DNA of 64,000 nucleotides. Origin: Betaproteobacteria bacterium (GTDB lineage: Bacteria; Pseudomonadota; Gammaproteobacteria; Burkholderiales; JACQAP01). How positions within the stretch are numbered: the first letter of the stretch is position 1; every line of letters starts with the position of its first letter. The notes beneath the pieces were generated by a model. The model made no database searches. It worked only from the letters and a program-made list of their open reading frames with translations, and had not been told where the DNA came from. The DNA lies in contig JACQAP010000005.1 in NCBI GenBank assembly GCA_016194905.1, positions 141,114 to 205,113 on the forward strand, given 5' to 3'. Positions 55,151 through 64,000 of this stretch are shown here, piece by piece. A program made the position numbers and the translations under genes.

Positions 55151-56080
55151 TTGCCACCGGCAATTCTGTTGATGGGTCCCACCGCTGGCGGCAAGACCGG
55201 CGTCGCGCTGGAGCTGGCGCGGCGTTTTCCCGTCGAGATCGTCAGTGTGGATTCGGCGCTGGTGTACCGACACATGGACATCGGCACTGCCAAGCCCGAC
55301 CTCGACACCCGGCTGAGAGTGCGGCATCACCTGATCGACGTCATCGATCCCACGGAAAATTATTCCGCCGCGCAATTCCGCGACGACGCACTGGAAGTCA
55401 TGGTCGACATCGTCGAACGCGGCCGCGTACCGCTGTTGACTGGCGGCACCATGCTTTATTTCAAGGCACTGCGCGAAGGGTTGTCGGATTTGCCGGCTGC
55501 CAATGAGAACACGCGCCTGGTGATCGACGCGATGGCCACCGACGTCGGCTGGCCGGCGATCCACCGCGAGCTGGAACGCGTCGACCCGGCCACGGCGGAA
55601 CGGCTCGATCCGAACGACTCGCAGCGCATCCAGCGTGCGATGGAAATCTTCTATCTCACCGGCAAACCGATGTCGGAACTGATTGCGACGGACAAGCCGG
55701 CCGAACTGCCTTACCGATTGATTCCGCTCGCTCTGGTTCCGGGCGAACGCAGCGTGCTGCATCAGCGCATAGCGGACCGCTTCGAGCTCATGCTCGAACT
55801 GGGACTGATCAACGAAGTCCGCGAACTGCGCGAGAACTACGACCTGAAACCCGATCTGCCGTCGATGCGCTGCGTGGGTTACCGGCAGGTATGGCAATAC
55901 CTGGACGGTGAGTACGGCTTGGGCGTGCTGCGCGAGAAGGCTGTTGCCGCAACGCGGCAACTGGCAAAACGGCAACTGACCTGGCTTCGCGCCACCAAAG
56001 ACGTCAGGGAATTCGACTGCCTGGCCGGAGATCTGCAGGAACAGATCGAAGCCTGGCTGCCGGAACAACTCGAGCGGTAA
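55151..56080 (+). CDS. miaA: tRNA dimethylallyltransferase MiaA
   Basis: Adds the dimethylallyl group to A37 of tRNAs reading UNN codons. With TTG 55151 as start the protein is 309 residues and begins [20 protein letters not shown], the family N-terminus. An earlier TTG at 55109 would translate the repeat arm as [13 protein letters not shown], which has no family similarity. P-loop [27 protein letters not shown] and [14 protein letters not shown] are diagnostic. No Shine-Dalgarno sequence is visible. hfq does not follow, unlike in many relatives. Confidence 0.94.
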   Translation: MPPAILLMGPTAGGKTGVALELARRFPVEIVSVDSALVYRHMDIGTAKPDLDTRLRVRHHLIDVIDPTENYSAAQFRDDALEVMVDIVERGRVPLLTGGTMLYFKALREGLSDLPAANENTRLVIDAMATDVGWPAIHRELERVDPATAERLDPNDSQRIQRAMEIFYLTGKPMSELIATDKPAELPYRLIPLALVPGERSVLHQRIADRFELMLELGLINEVRELRENYDLKPDLPSMRCVGYRQVWQYLDGEYGLGVLREKAVAATRQLAKRQLTWLRATKDVREFDCLAGDLQEQIEAWLPEQLER

Positions 56081-56084
56081 AGAA

Positions 56085-56107
56085 CGGGAGCGTTGTGCAC
56101 GCTCCCG
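56085..56107. terminator. Hairpin between convergent miaA and heme-binding gene
   Basis: CGGGAGCG, loop TTGTGCA and CGCTCCCG form a perfect 8-bp stem in the 39-bp convergent gap. There is no T-run, so termination is uncertain; a role in 3'-end protection is possible. Confidence 0.5.
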
Positions 56108-56119
56108 GTAAATCGACAA

Positions 56120-56602
56120 TCAGTTGCCGAGCGAATCCGCGCCGGCCTTGGCAATCTGGCCGTCCTCGGTGGATTTCACGCCGCTTACGCCGATGGCGCC
56201 GACCAGTTGCCCGCCGACCACGATCGGCAGGCCGCCTTCCAATGGCAAGGCGCCGTGCAATGCGATCAATGCATTGCGGCCGCCGGCAATCGCGTCTTCG
56301 AATACCTTGGTCGGGCGCTTGAAAGCCTGCGCGGTGCGCGCCTTCTGGATGGCCACGTCGATGCTGCCGGTCTGCGTACCATCGATGCGTTGCAGGTAGA
56401 CCAGATGCCCGCCGTCATCAACCACTGCGATCACCACGTTCCAGTTATTCTTCCTCGCCTCGGCTTCCGCGGCGGCGGCGACTTTTTTGGCACCCTCCAG
56501 GGTCAGGACCTTCTTGTCCGCGAGTTGCGCGGAAGCATGCAAGGACAGCAAACCAAACAATGCAAAAAGGCACAGGGACATCAATTTCCTTGCTGAAAAC
56601 AT
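56120..56602 (-). CDS. GlcG/HbpS-family heme-binding-like protein, exported
   Basis: A 160-residue exported protein (signal about 1-24, ending LHASA) of the GlcG/HbpS family: LTLEGAKKVAAAAEAEARKN, VVIAVVDDGGHLVYLQRIDG and GGLPIVVGGQLVGAIGVSG. Some members bind heme or corrinoids or act as redox sensors. The ATG at 56602 has a perfect AGGAGG 5 bases upstream. The role here is unknown. Confidence 0.9.
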   Translation of the reverse strand: MFSARKLMSLCLFALFGLLSLHASAQLADKKVLTLEGAKKVAAAAEAEARKNNWNVVIAVVDDGGHLVYLQRIDGTQTGSIDVAIQKARTAQAFKRPTKVFEDAIAGGRNALIALHGALPLEGGLPIVVGGQLVGAIGVSGVKSTEDGQIAKAGADSLGN

Positions 56603-56741
56603 GGTTCCTCCTCGAGGCAACGGTTGTCTTTTGGCCAGGCCGGAATGCCTGGCTGTTGTGGACCGGGCGCAAAAAACCGCTTCCGGACCTTGCATGATGC
56701 ATGCGCCGATTACGATAGCGCACCCCATCCGCAAATCCAAA

Positions 56742-58094
56742 TTACTCTTCTGGAATTTCGATATGCTCGACGCGCGTTTGCGCCGCACCGCGGGCGAAGA
56801 TCAGGCGCAGCGGCTCTCCCGCCGCAATATGCTCCACCGAGCGCACGATCTGCCCGCCACTTTTCTCGACAATGCTGTAGCCGCGCTCCAGTACCGCCCG
56901 CGGATTGAGGTGCGCCAGGCCCGCCTTCATTTTGACGAGTGTCGCATCATGCTGCTTGAGCAGGCGCGCCTGGCCGTGCTGCAGGCGCAACCTCAACTCC
57001 TGTTGTCTGGCGATTTGCGCATCGGTATCGGGAAATGCGCCGCGCAACCGTTGCAGAAGGCCGGAAAGATTCCACGCCGTGCCGTTCAGCGCATGCGTTG
57101 CCGCCGATCGCAGCCGCTGCACCAGATGCGCCATGTGGCGCAGCTCAGCGTCGATGCGCTCGCCCGGATGGACCAAGCTCTTTCCCAGGTAGTCCAGATG
57201 CTGCATGCGCGTATTGAGTGCACGATCGATATCTCGCGACAGCCGCGCCGCCAGCACGCCCAGACGAACGAGCAATTCGACGCGGTTTGGACTCACCAGT
57301 TCCGCGGCTGCCGTCGGCGTGGGTGCGCGCGCATCGGCGACAAAGTCGGTGATGGTGAAGTCGGTTTCGTGCCCCACCCCCGAGACCACCGGCATTGCGC
57401 AGTCGACAATCGCGCGTGCGACGATTTCCTCGTTGAATGCCCACAAATCTTCCATGCTGCCGCCGCCGCGGCACACGATGAGCACGTCGACCTCCATGCG
57501 GGCCGATGCCGCGCGGATGGCTCGCGCGATTTTCTCGCCCGCACTTTCTCCCTGGACCGGCGTGGGGTAAAGCACGACGCGAATGCCGGGCATGCGCCGC
57601 TCCAGAGTCGTCAGCACGTCGCGCAGAGCCGCCGCCTTCGGTGAAGTCACCACGCCGACGGATCCGGGAAATTCCGGAATCGGCTTCCTGCGCGAAGCTT
57701 CGAACAGGCCTTCCCGTTCGAGTTTGCGTTTCAATCGCTCGAATGCTTCGAACAGCGCGCCCAGGCCGGAGCGCCGCATGCCTTCGACGGTGAGCTGGAA
57801 ATCGCCGCGCGCTTCATACAACGTCGGCAGCGCCCGTACTTCCACCTGCATGCCGTTTTCCGGCTTCCAGTCGATCAGCGCCGCCTTGTGCCGGAAAAAC
57901 ACGCAGCGCACCTGCGCGGTGGCATCCTTCAGCGAGAAATAACAGTGACCGGAAGCGGCGCGCGTGAAGTTGGAAATCTCCCCCGCGACCCAAAGCAGGG
58001 GAAACCCGGCCTCGATGAACTCACGCGCCCGCCGGTTGAGTTCCGCGACCGAAATGATTGCCGTATTCGAATCATCGACATGCATGCGCAGCAT
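56742..58094 (-). CDS. xseA: Exodeoxyribonuclease VII large subunit
   Basis: A 450-residue subunit of the single-strand exonuclease VII. The N-terminal OB fold (LLWVAGEISNFTRAASGHCY, VRCVFFRHKA) is followed by the catalytic domain (VGVVTSPKAAALRDVLTTLE, CRGGGSMEDLWAFNEE, SGVGHETDFTITDFVADARA) and a C-terminal coiled coil. The small subunit XseB is not encoded here. It is divergent from exbB across a 428-bp gap with DnaA-like boxes. Confidence 0.95.
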   Translation of the reverse strand: MLRMHVDDSNTAIISVAELNRRAREFIEAGFPLLWVAGEISNFTRAASGHCYFSLKDATAQVRCVFFRHKAALIDWKPENGMQVEVRALPTLYEARGDFQLTVEGMRRSGLGALFEAFERLKRKLEREGLFEASRRKPIPEFPGSVGVVTSPKAAALRDVLTTLERRMPGIRVVLYPTPVQGESAGEKIARAIRAASARMEVDVLIVCRGGGSMEDLWAFNEEIVARAIVDCAMPVVSGVGHETDFTITDFVADARAPTPTAAAELVSPNRVELLVRLGVLAARLSRDIDRALNTRMQHLDYLGKSLVHPGERIDAELRHMAHLVQRLRSAATHALNGTAWNLSGLLQRLRGAFPDTDAQIARQQELRLRLQHGQARLLKQHDATLVKMKAGLAHLNPRAVLERGYSIVEKSGGQIVRSVEHIAAGEPLRLIFARGAAQTRVEHIEIPEE

Positions 58095-58522
58095 TCTAGA
58101 TCACGAGGGTGCGCGCCATCTCGCGAGCACGGGCGTTCTTTTTGCGAAATGATTCCGCATTTCTCTCTTGACAAAAGAGATTGATACCGTCCTCTTCATC
58201 CACAGTCGTCATGAAAATGAAAGACGATCGCCCGGAAACCCGCATAACCACGGGGGGCTTGATTGCAAGATATTGTTTTTACTATAAAAACTGGGCGCGC
58301 GTTTTTTAATCGCAGAACAAAAAACGCTTTCAAAAAACCGACTTACCATGCCTTTGTGCAAACTATGCACACAGTTATCCACAAAGATTGTGGACAATTT
58401 TTTGCAGCGAGAGGGTTGGTCGCATCGCTTGTCAAGACAGTCTCGCTTCTTATCTGTTAGCTTGCCGCGCTTATCGATGCGGTTTAAAGTGACGCGGTTT
58501 TTCAAATGCTTGGGGGTCGAGC
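58095..58522. other. AT-rich intergenic region between xseA and exbB
   Basis: A 428-bp gap that is unusually AT-rich for this genome, with T-runs (58306-58310 GTTTTTTAA context) and A-runs (58318-58340). It contains TTGACA near 58168-58173 as a possible -35 and a cluster of DnaA-box-like sequences at 58363-58397. No protein-coding gene is convincing. exbB starts at its right end. Confidence 0.6.
58363..58397. promoter_or_regulatory. Cluster of three DnaA-box-like sequences
   Basis: TTATCCACA at 58375-58383 is a perfect consensus DnaA box. CTATGCACA at 58363-58371 differs at one base. TTGTGGACAA at 58388-58397 is an inverted TTGTCCACAA, differing at one base. The three lie within 35 bp beside AT-rich DNA. 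dnaA, dnaN and rpmH are not nearby, so this is not the usual chromosomal origin setting; a DnaA-titration or regulatory site is possible. Confidence 0.6.
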
Positions 58523-59134
58523 TTGTTACACATCATAGAAGCGGCTGGATGGCCGATCTGGCCGTTAATCCTGTGCTCGATCATCACCCTCGGCATCATC
58601 GGTGAACGCTTCTACAGCCTGCGCAAGGATTTTGTTGCGCCGCGCGATCTGTTGCCCAAAGTCGTGCAGGAATATCGCCAGAAAGGCGTTTCCCTCGACA
58701 TGCTGACCCGGCTCGCGCAGTCCGCGATGCTCGGCAGGATCTTCGCGGCGGCGCTGAAGGAAGCCAGCAGTTCGCGCGAAATCATGAAAGAGTCTATCGA
58801 GGAGGCCGGTCGTGCCGTCGCACACGAACTCGACCGCTTTCTCACGACCCTGGGCACCATCGCCACGATGGCCCCCCTGCTCGGCCTGCTCGGCACGATC
58901 ATCGGCATGATCGAAATCTTCGGCTCGCAGGGCCCGACTGGCATGGCGAATCCGGGGCAGCTTGCTCACGGCATCTCGATCGCGCTGTATAACGCGGCTT
59001 TCGGCATTATCGTTGCGGTACCCAGCCTGGTGTTCTATCGCCACTTCCGTGCCCGCGCGGATTCGCTGGTGGTGGAAATGGAAGTCCAGGCCGTCAAGCT
59101 GGTCGAGATCATCCACGGCCAGCGCCAGGCCTGA
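58523..59134 (+). CDS. exbB: MotA/TolQ/ExbB-family proton channel protein
   Basis: A 203-residue inner-membrane protein with three hydrophobic helices and the family core TLGTIATMAPLLGLLGTIIG, then HGISIALYNAAFGIIVAVPS. With ExbD it uses the proton gradient to energise TonB or another periplasmic partner. The start is TTG 58523 with a G-rich GGGGGTCGAG upstream. In Betaproteobacteria this exbBD pair regularly heads the lpxK-kdsB-adk cluster. Confidence 0.93.
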   Translation: MLHIIEAAGWPIWPLILCSIITLGIIGERFYSLRKDFVAPRDLLPKVVQEYRQKGVSLDMLTRLAQSAMLGRIFAAALKEASSSREIMKESIEEAGRAVAHELDRFLTTLGTIATMAPLLGLLGTIIGMIEIFGSQGPTGMANPGQLAHGISIALYNAAFGIIVAVPSLVFYRHFRARADSLVVEMEVQAVKLVEIIHGQRQA

Positions 59135-59148
59135 AGTCCGGGCAAGCG

Positions 59149-59568
59149 ATGAACTTCCGCCGCGGGTCGTTCAGGGAGGAGCCGGAAATCAACCTGGTTC
59201 CTTTCATCGACGTGCTCATCGTCATCGTGATATTTCTGGCGGTGACGACGACTTACTCACGCTATTCCGAAATGCAGATCAACCTGCCGACGGCGGACGC
59301 CAGCAAACTGGTGGACCGCCCGAGCCAGATCAATGTCGGCGTGTCTGCGACCGGCCAGTACATGATCAACCGCGCCGCGGTCGCGTTTACCACGCCGGAA
59401 GCCCTGGCGGCAGAGCTGCAGCGTGCGGCCGGTAGCAATACGGATCCGGTCATCATCATCAACGCCGATGCCAACGCCACACACCAGTCCGTGATCAACG
59501 TAATGGAAGCGGCACGAGTCGCCGGCCTGGGCAAGATTACCTTCACGACCCAGCAGCAACGCCGCTGA
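59149..59568 (+). CDS. exbD: ExbD/TolR-family protein
   Basis: A 139-residue single-pass inner-membrane protein. EPEINLVPFIDVLIVIVIFL holds the transmembrane helix with the conserved protonatable Asp, followed by a periplasmic domain. It partners ExbB (14 bp upstream). No tonB is in the window. Confidence 0.94.
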   Translation: MNFRRGSFREEPEINLVPFIDVLIVIVIFLAVTTTYSRYSEMQINLPTADASKLVDRPSQINVGVSATGQYMINRAAVAFTTPEALAAELQRAAGSNTDPVIIINADANATHQSVINVMEAARVAGLGKITFTTQQQRR

Positions 59569-59645
59569 CGCTCACCCCGACCACGAGGTTGCGCGAATGA
59601 GCGGCGGTCAACCAACGCACAGCCGACGCAGAAAGGGGACAAGGT

Positions 59646-60641
59646 CTGGCCTTCCTCGATCGTCACTGGTATCGACTCTCCTGGCTCTCCGTGCTGCTTC
59701 TGCCCATCGCAGTGGTGTTCGGATGCGTGGTCGGGTTGCGTCGCGCGCTCTATAGGGCAGGGGTCCTTCCCTCGTATCGCGTGCCGGTTCCCGTAATCGT
59801 GGTCGGCAACATCACCGCCGGAGGGACAGGGAAAACGCCACTGGTGCTTTGGGTGTGCGATTTTCTCAGGGAGCGGGGATACGAGCCCGGCATCGTCAGC
59901 CGTGGCTACGGCGGTCGCGGTGAAACGATGGTCGTGCGGGGAAGTTCGGCGCCGGAAATTGCAGGCGATGAACCGGTATTGCTGGCGCAGCGCAGCCGCT
60001 GCCCGGTCTGGATCGGACGCAACCGCGTCGCCGCCGCCCGAGCGCTCATTGCCGCGAATCCGGGGTGCAACGTCATCGTCAGCGACGACGGTCTGCAGCA
60101 CTACGGACTGAAACGCGACGTTGAGATTGCAGTGCTTGATGGCAGTCGCGCCACAGGCAACGGCTTTCCGCTGCCGGCCGGGCCATTGCGGGAAAGCACC
60201 GCGCGTCTGGCCGAAGTCGATGCGGTCGTCGTAACCGGAGATCCTTCCTCACCCGCCGCAAGCGCAAAAACATTTGCAATGAGGCTCGACGGCAACGTGT
60301 TTCGCAACTTGCTGAACCCGGCCTTCCATCAGGAAGCTGGCGCATTTCACGGCAAGCAGACGCATGCCATCGCCGGCATCGGCAATCCGGCGCGCTTCTT
60401 CGATCATCTGCAAAGGCTTGGACTGAGCTTTGCGGCGCACGCGTTTCCGGACCATCACGCCTACTCGCAAGCCGACCTCGAGTTCGGCGACGCCGACGCA
60501 ATCGTCATGACCGAGAAGGATGCGATAAAATGTATTCGCTTCGCGCGCGAGAACCACTGGGTGTTGCCGGTGGACGCGCATGTCGATGCGACACTCGGTA
60601 CGCTCATCCTCGACAAAATGAAAACCTGGAATGGATCCTAA
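59646..60641 (+). CDS. lpxK: Tetraacyldisaccharide 4'-kinase LpxK
   Basis: Phosphorylates the lipid A precursor to lipid IVA at the inner membrane. The P-loop is [15 protein letters not shown] and [21 protein letters not shown] are family motifs. The start is unclear. GTG 59691 begins inside the first helix and would lose [12 protein letters not shown], a normal N-terminus. CTG 59646, just after GGGGACAAGG, restores it but is a rare start codon. The gap from exbD (59569-59645) has no conventional in-frame start. Length is about 331 residues with the longer start. Confidence 0.93.
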   Translation: MAFLDRHWYRLSWLSVLLLPIAVVFGCVVGLRRALYRAGVLPSYRVPVPVIVVGNITAGGTGKTPLVLWVCDFLRERGYEPGIVSRGYGGRGETMVVRGSSAPEIAGDEPVLLAQRSRCPVWIGRNRVAAARALIAANPGCNVIVSDDGLQHYGLKRDVEIAVLDGSRATGNGFPLPAGPLRESTARLAEVDAVVVTGDPSSPAASAKTFAMRLDGNVFRNLLNPAFHQEAGAFHGKQTHAIAGIGNPARFFDHLQRLGLSFAAHAFPDHHAYSQADLEFGDADAIVMTEKDAIKCIRFARENHWVLPVDAHVDATLGTLILDKMKTWNGS

Positions 60642-60813
60642 ACTGCTCGACATCCTGGTCTGCCCGCTGTGCAAGGGGCCACTGCTTTACAGGAAGCCCG
60701 AAAAGGAGCTGGTCTGCAAGGCCTGCCGGCTCGCCTATCCGATACGCGACGACATTCCGGTGATGCTGGAAGACGAAGCGAGACGACTTCCTCCTGAGGA
60801 GGAAGTGCGGTAA
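60631..60813 (+). CDS. Trm112-family small protein
   Basis: A 60-residue protein beginning [20 protein letters not shown], with two Cys pairs (CPLC and CKAC) that could bind zinc. Proteobacterial Trm112 (YcaR) proteins are routinely encoded between lpxK and kdsB. It overlaps the lpxK end by 11 bp. The molecular role in bacteria is unclear. Confidence 0.93.
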   Translation: MDPKLLDILVCPLCKGPLLYRKPEKELVCKACRLAYPIRDDIPVMLEDEARRLPPEEEVR

Positions 60814-60900
60814 TTGGTGATTGGTAACTGGTGATTGGAATGATTTCCGTCCAGTAACCAATTGCAATCTGCCAGTCACCAATCACGAATCACCAGTCAC
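60814..60900. repeat. Inverted period-7 repeat array (locus 5)
   Basis: It begins in the trm112 stop codon: GGTGATT, GGTAACT, GGTGATT (60817-60837). The right arm, read on the minus strand, is GTGACTG, GTGATTC, GTGATTG, GTGACTG, GCAGATT, GCAATTG, GTTACTG. It ends exactly at the GTG start of kdsB at 60901 and leaves no Shine-Dalgarno sequence. The arms are approximate reverse complements. Confidence 0.88.
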
Positions 60901-61680
60901 GTGACCTCATTCGTCGTCGTCATCCCCGCCCGCTATGCTTCGGCGCGCCTTCCGGGCAAGCCGCTTGCCGACATTGCCGGCAAGCCGATGGTGGTTCACG
61001 TCGCCGATCGCGCGCGCGAGTCGGGTGCGCGTGAGGTCATCGTCGCCACCGATGACCGCAGAATCCAGGAAGCGGTCGCGAAACACGGGCACGACGCGAT
61101 GATGACGCGGTCAGACCACGCATCCGGCACCGATCGAATCGCCGAAATCGCCGCCGCCCGTGCATGGCCGGACGACCTCATCGTGGTCAATGTCCAGGGA
61201 GACGAGCCGCGCATTCCGCCGCAGCTGATCCGATCGGTTGCGGAGCAACTCGCCAACCATCGCGATGCGGCCATCGCTACCGCCTGCCATCGCGTTCACT
61301 CCGCGGATGAAATGTTCGATCCGAATGCGGTAAAAGTCGTGCTCGACAAGGATGGCTACGCGGCATATTTTTCGCGTGCGCCGATTCCTTACGCGCGCGA
61401 TGCTTTCAAGGCCGATATCTCGCGCTTGCCGGAGGGGCTGCCGGTGTATCGGCACCTCGGGTTGTACGCGTACCGCTGCAGCTTTCTGAAGATCTATTCG
61501 ACTCTGGCGCCGGCCGCCGTCGAGCGGTTCGAATCCCTGGAGCAATTGCGCGCGCTCTGGCACGGCTACCGCATCAGCGTTGCAGTGACCGACCAGGCGC
61601 CGGATCCGGGCGTGGACACGCACGAGGATCTGGAGAAAATGCGCCGGGCTTTTTTAGCGGGCACCCGATCACCCGTATAA
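60901..61680 (+). CDS. kdsB: 3-deoxy-manno-octulosonate cytidylyltransferase
   Basis: Activates KDO to CMP-KDO for LPS core synthesis. 259 residues from GTG 60901 ([20 protein letters not shown]). [23 protein letters not shown] and HLGLYAYR are family signatures. Earlier in-frame codons lie in the period-7 repeat and are not conserved. Its TAA is part of the adk -10 element. Confidence 0.96.
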   Translation: MTSFVVVIPARYASARLPGKPLADIAGKPMVVHVADRARESGAREVIVATDDRRIQEAVAKHGHDAMMTRSDHASGTDRIAEIAAARAWPDDLIVVNVQGDEPRIPPQLIRSVAEQLANHRDAAIATACHRVHSADEMFDPNAVKVVLDKDGYAAYFSRAPIPYARDAFKADISRLPEGLPVYRHLGLYAYRCSFLKIYSTLAPAAVERFESLEQLRALWHGYRISVAVTDQAPDPGVDTHEDLEKMRRAFLAGTRSPV

Positions 61681-61681
61681 T
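61654..61681 (+). promoter_or_regulatory. Promoter of adk
   Basis: A perfect TATAAT at 61676-61681 overlaps the kdsB stop codon. TTAGCG at 61654-61659 is a possible weak -35 with a 16-bp spacer. The transcript would start about 75 bp before the adk ATG. Confidence 0.6.
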
Positions 61682-61720
61682 CCGCGCTTGCAAGTGAGGC
61701 CGCTGTCGGACGGCTCGTAG

Positions 61721-62416
<696 letters not shown>

Positions 62417-62477
62417 CGACTGGAACCACGGAGGACACGGATACCCTCGGTGGTGAACGCTTTTCCGGAGGTTCGCC

Positions 62478-63740
62478 TTGACCAAGAAAATGAACGCGTT
62501 CTATGCGCAATCGGGCGGTGTGAGCGCGGTGATCAATGCGTCGGCCGCCGGCGTGATCGAGACCGCACGTAAATACAAGAACAGGATCGGCAAGGTCTAC
62601 GCCGGCCGCAACGGCATCATCGGCGCGCTCACCGAGGACCTGATCGACACCAGCAGGGAGTCCGCCAGGGCGATTGCGGCGCTGCGCCACACGCCAGCCG
62701 GCGCATTCGGTTCCTGCCGCTACAAACTCAAAGGACTGGAAGAAAACCGCGCGCAGTACGAGCGTCTCATCGACGTGTTCAAGACACACCATATCGGCTA
62801 TTTCTTCTACAACGGCGGCGGCGATTCCGCCGATACCTGCCTGAAGGTTTCACGGCTGTCCGAGTCCCTCGGCTATCCAGTCCAGGCGATCCATGTCCCC
62901 AAGACCGTGGACAACGATTTGCCGATCACGGATTGCTGCCCGGGTTTCGGCTCGGTCGCGAAGTACATCGCGGTGTCCACGCGCGAGGCGAGCTTCGATG
63001 TCGCCTCGATGGCGAAGACTTCGACGAAAGTCTTCATCCTGGAAGTCATGGGACGCCACGCAGGCTGGATCGCGGCGGCGGGCGGCCTTGCGGCCGACAA
63101 GCCCGGCGATCTGCCGATCATGATCCTGTTCCCGGAAATACGCTTCGACAAAGCCCAGTTTCTCGCCCGGGTCGAAGCGCTGGTGAAGCGATACGGCTAC
63201 TGTTCGATTGTCGTCTCCGAGGGCTTGCGGGACGCCGCGGGCACATTCCTGGCGGATCAGGGGCTGCGCGACGCATTCGGTCATGCGCAGCTCGGCGGCG
63301 TGGCGCCGGTGGTCGCGGCGGTGGTGAAGGAAGGCCTCAAGCTCAAGATTCACTGGGCCGTGGCCGACTATCTGCAGCGCTCGGCAAGGCATATCGCTTC
63401 GAAGACCGATGTTGCCCAGGCCTACGCGGTCGGCAAGGCCGCGGTGGAGCTGGCGCTCAAGGGCCGCAATGCAGTGATGCCGACCATCGTGCGCAAGTCG
63501 AACAAGCCCTACAAATGGACCGTCGGGGTGGCGAACCTGGACGATGTCGCCAATGTCGAGAAGAAACTGCCACGCGATTTCATTACCGACGACGGTTTCG
63601 GCATCACAGAGAAATGCCGGCAATATCTGGCCCCGCTGATCCAGGGCGAGGACTATCCGCCATTCAAGAACGGGCTGCCTCAGTACGTGACGCTCAAGAA
63701 TGCCGCCGTTCCCGGGAAACTGCCAGAATTCAAGCTTTGA
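62478..63740 (+). CDS. pfp: Pyrophosphate-dependent 6-phosphofructokinase
   Basis: A reversible glycolytic phosphofructokinase that uses PPi. 420 residues. The PPi-type signature is GGGDSADT (ATP enzymes have Gly in place of the second Asp/Ser region), with the substrate motif PKTVDNDLP and VMGRHAGWIAA. A GGAGG 6 bases upstream supports the TTG start at 62478; ATG 62490 is an alternative. The short period-9 spacer CACGGAGGACACGG precedes it. The next gene is a PPi-driven proton pump. Confidence 0.94.
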   Translation: MTKKMNAFYAQSGGVSAVINASAAGVIETARKYKNRIGKVYAGRNGIIGALTEDLIDTSRESARAIAALRHTPAGAFGSCRYKLKGLEENRAQYERLIDVFKTHHIGYFFYNGGGDSADTCLKVSRLSESLGYPVQAIHVPKTVDNDLPITDCCPGFGSVAKYIAVSTREASFDVASMAKTSTKVFILEVMGRHAGWIAAAGGLAADKPGDLPIMILFPEIRFDKAQFLARVEALVKRYGYCSIVVSEGLRDAAGTFLADQGLRDAFGHAQLGGVAPVVAAVVKEGLKLKIHWAVADYLQRSARHIASKTDVAQAYAVGKAAVELALKGRNAVMPTIVRKSNKPYKWTVGVANLDDVANVEKKLPRDFITDDGFGITEKCRQYLAPLIQGEDYPPFKNGLPQYVTLKNAAVPGKLPEFKL

Positions 63741-63928
63741 GCGGAATCCGGCTTTCCGGCGGGAAGTCGGTTAAAATCGCGCGCTAACTTGCCGGCGTAG
63801 CGGCTGCCCGGACATGCCGGCAGGATGCAGCCTCAGGTTGTCACTCCAGGGCACGTACTTTCCCAAGGGTTTAGGGGCCGGCCCATTTTTCGGCCCTGTA
63901 TTGAATTGATATCGATAAAGGGGGATTC
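63741..63928 (+). promoter_or_regulatory. Promoter and structured leader of hppA
   Basis: TAAAAT at 63772-63777 is a likely -10, giving a leader of about 145 nt. TGCCGGC (63790-63796) pairs with GCCGGCA (63816-63822), and GGGCCG (63875-63880) with CGGCCC (63891-63896). There is no T-run after either hairpin. I do not recognise a known riboswitch. Confidence 0.4.
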
Positions 63929-64000
63929 ATGTCTTTAGCACTGATCTTCGCGCTCGTCTGCGCGATCATCGGGATTGCCTACGGGGCGATTTCCATCAAA
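63929..64000 (+). CDS. hppA: Membrane-bound proton-translocating pyrophosphatase HppA (partial)
   Basis: Only the first 24 codons are visible: MSLALIFALVCAIIGIAYGA then ISIK, matching the first transmembrane helix of bacterial membrane pyrophosphatases. GGGG precedes the ATG. Location directly after pfp supports the call, since both use pyrophosphate. The catalytic part lies beyond the window. Confidence 0.75.
   Translation, partial: MSLALIFALVCAIIGIAYGAISIK

Overview
The window is about 64 kb of GC-rich, densely coded chromosome from a betaproteobacterium. The gene orders point to the Nitrosomonadales/Rhodocyclales/Burkholderiales side: cysI-DUF934-cysH-cysD-cysN, argD-argF-argG-yajQ, tsaE-amiC...mutL-miaA and exbB-exbD-lpxK-trm112-kdsB-adk-pfp-hppA are all typical of Betaproteobacteria. 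I see no rRNA, tRNA, CRISPR array, prophage or intact insertion sequence. Both ends cut through genes (cysW at the left, hppA at the right).

Layout. 0-13.2 kb is a complete assimilatory sulfate block. A leftward uptake operon carries a YezD-like protein, a porin, a sulfate-binding protein, a frameshifted EAL-domain protein, CysT and CysW. A second leftward operon carries a TauE/SafE permease, CysI, DUF934, an iron-sulfur APS reductase, CysD, CysN, a 7Fe ferredoxin and the siroheme methylase CobA. The regulator CysB is divergent from it. 13.7-27.3 kb holds a secreted protein, murJ/rpsT, the arginine genes argD-argF-(MORN protein)-argG, yajQ, a retropepsin-like protease, DAHP synthase and a LysR regulator. 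A structured RNA candidate ending in a strong terminator lies directly upstream of argD. 27.4-44.3 kb is accessory and decaying: an aldehyde dehydrogenase, a twice-deleted cyclase, a holin-like protein, an EamA permease, a lytic transglycosylase, broken pseudopilins, a gutted alkaline phosphatase, an enolase-superfamily enzyme, an LpoB cluster, an intact alkaline phosphatase, a DapA-like lyase, an RraA remnant and two paralogous lipoproteins. 44.3-64 kb is mostly core: ilvD, tsaE, amiC, a MobA-like transferase, a 1074-residue coiled-coil/AsmA-like protein, mutL, miaA, xseA, the exbBD/lipid A-KDO/adk group and a pyrophosphate module (PPi-dependent phosphofructokinase plus a membrane proton pyrophosphatase).

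How the genes work together. Sulfate enters through the porin and the Sbp-CysTW permease, is activated by CysDN, reduced by CysH and CysI (whose siroheme needs CobA), and is controlled by CysB. A shared ATAAGAA-type motif upstream of both sulfur operons is a plausible CysB site. At the right end, PPi made by biosynthesis could feed both glycolysis (Pfp) and proton pumping (HppA).

Most unusual signals. (1) Degenerate period-7 repeat arrays, usually two inverted arms, fill whole intergenic gaps from a stop codon to the next start codon at several unrelated loci, and in several cases leave no Shine-Dalgarno sequence. (2) A 6S-like or leader RNA candidate lies upstream of argD. (3) Three DnaA-box-like sequences lie in 35 bp between xseA and exbB. 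(4) Pseudogenes with clean internal deletions cluster at 30-42 kb. (5) A 42-bp-arm inverted repeat supplies the stop codons of two convergent genes. (6) A giant charged coiled-coil protein interrupts a conserved gene order.
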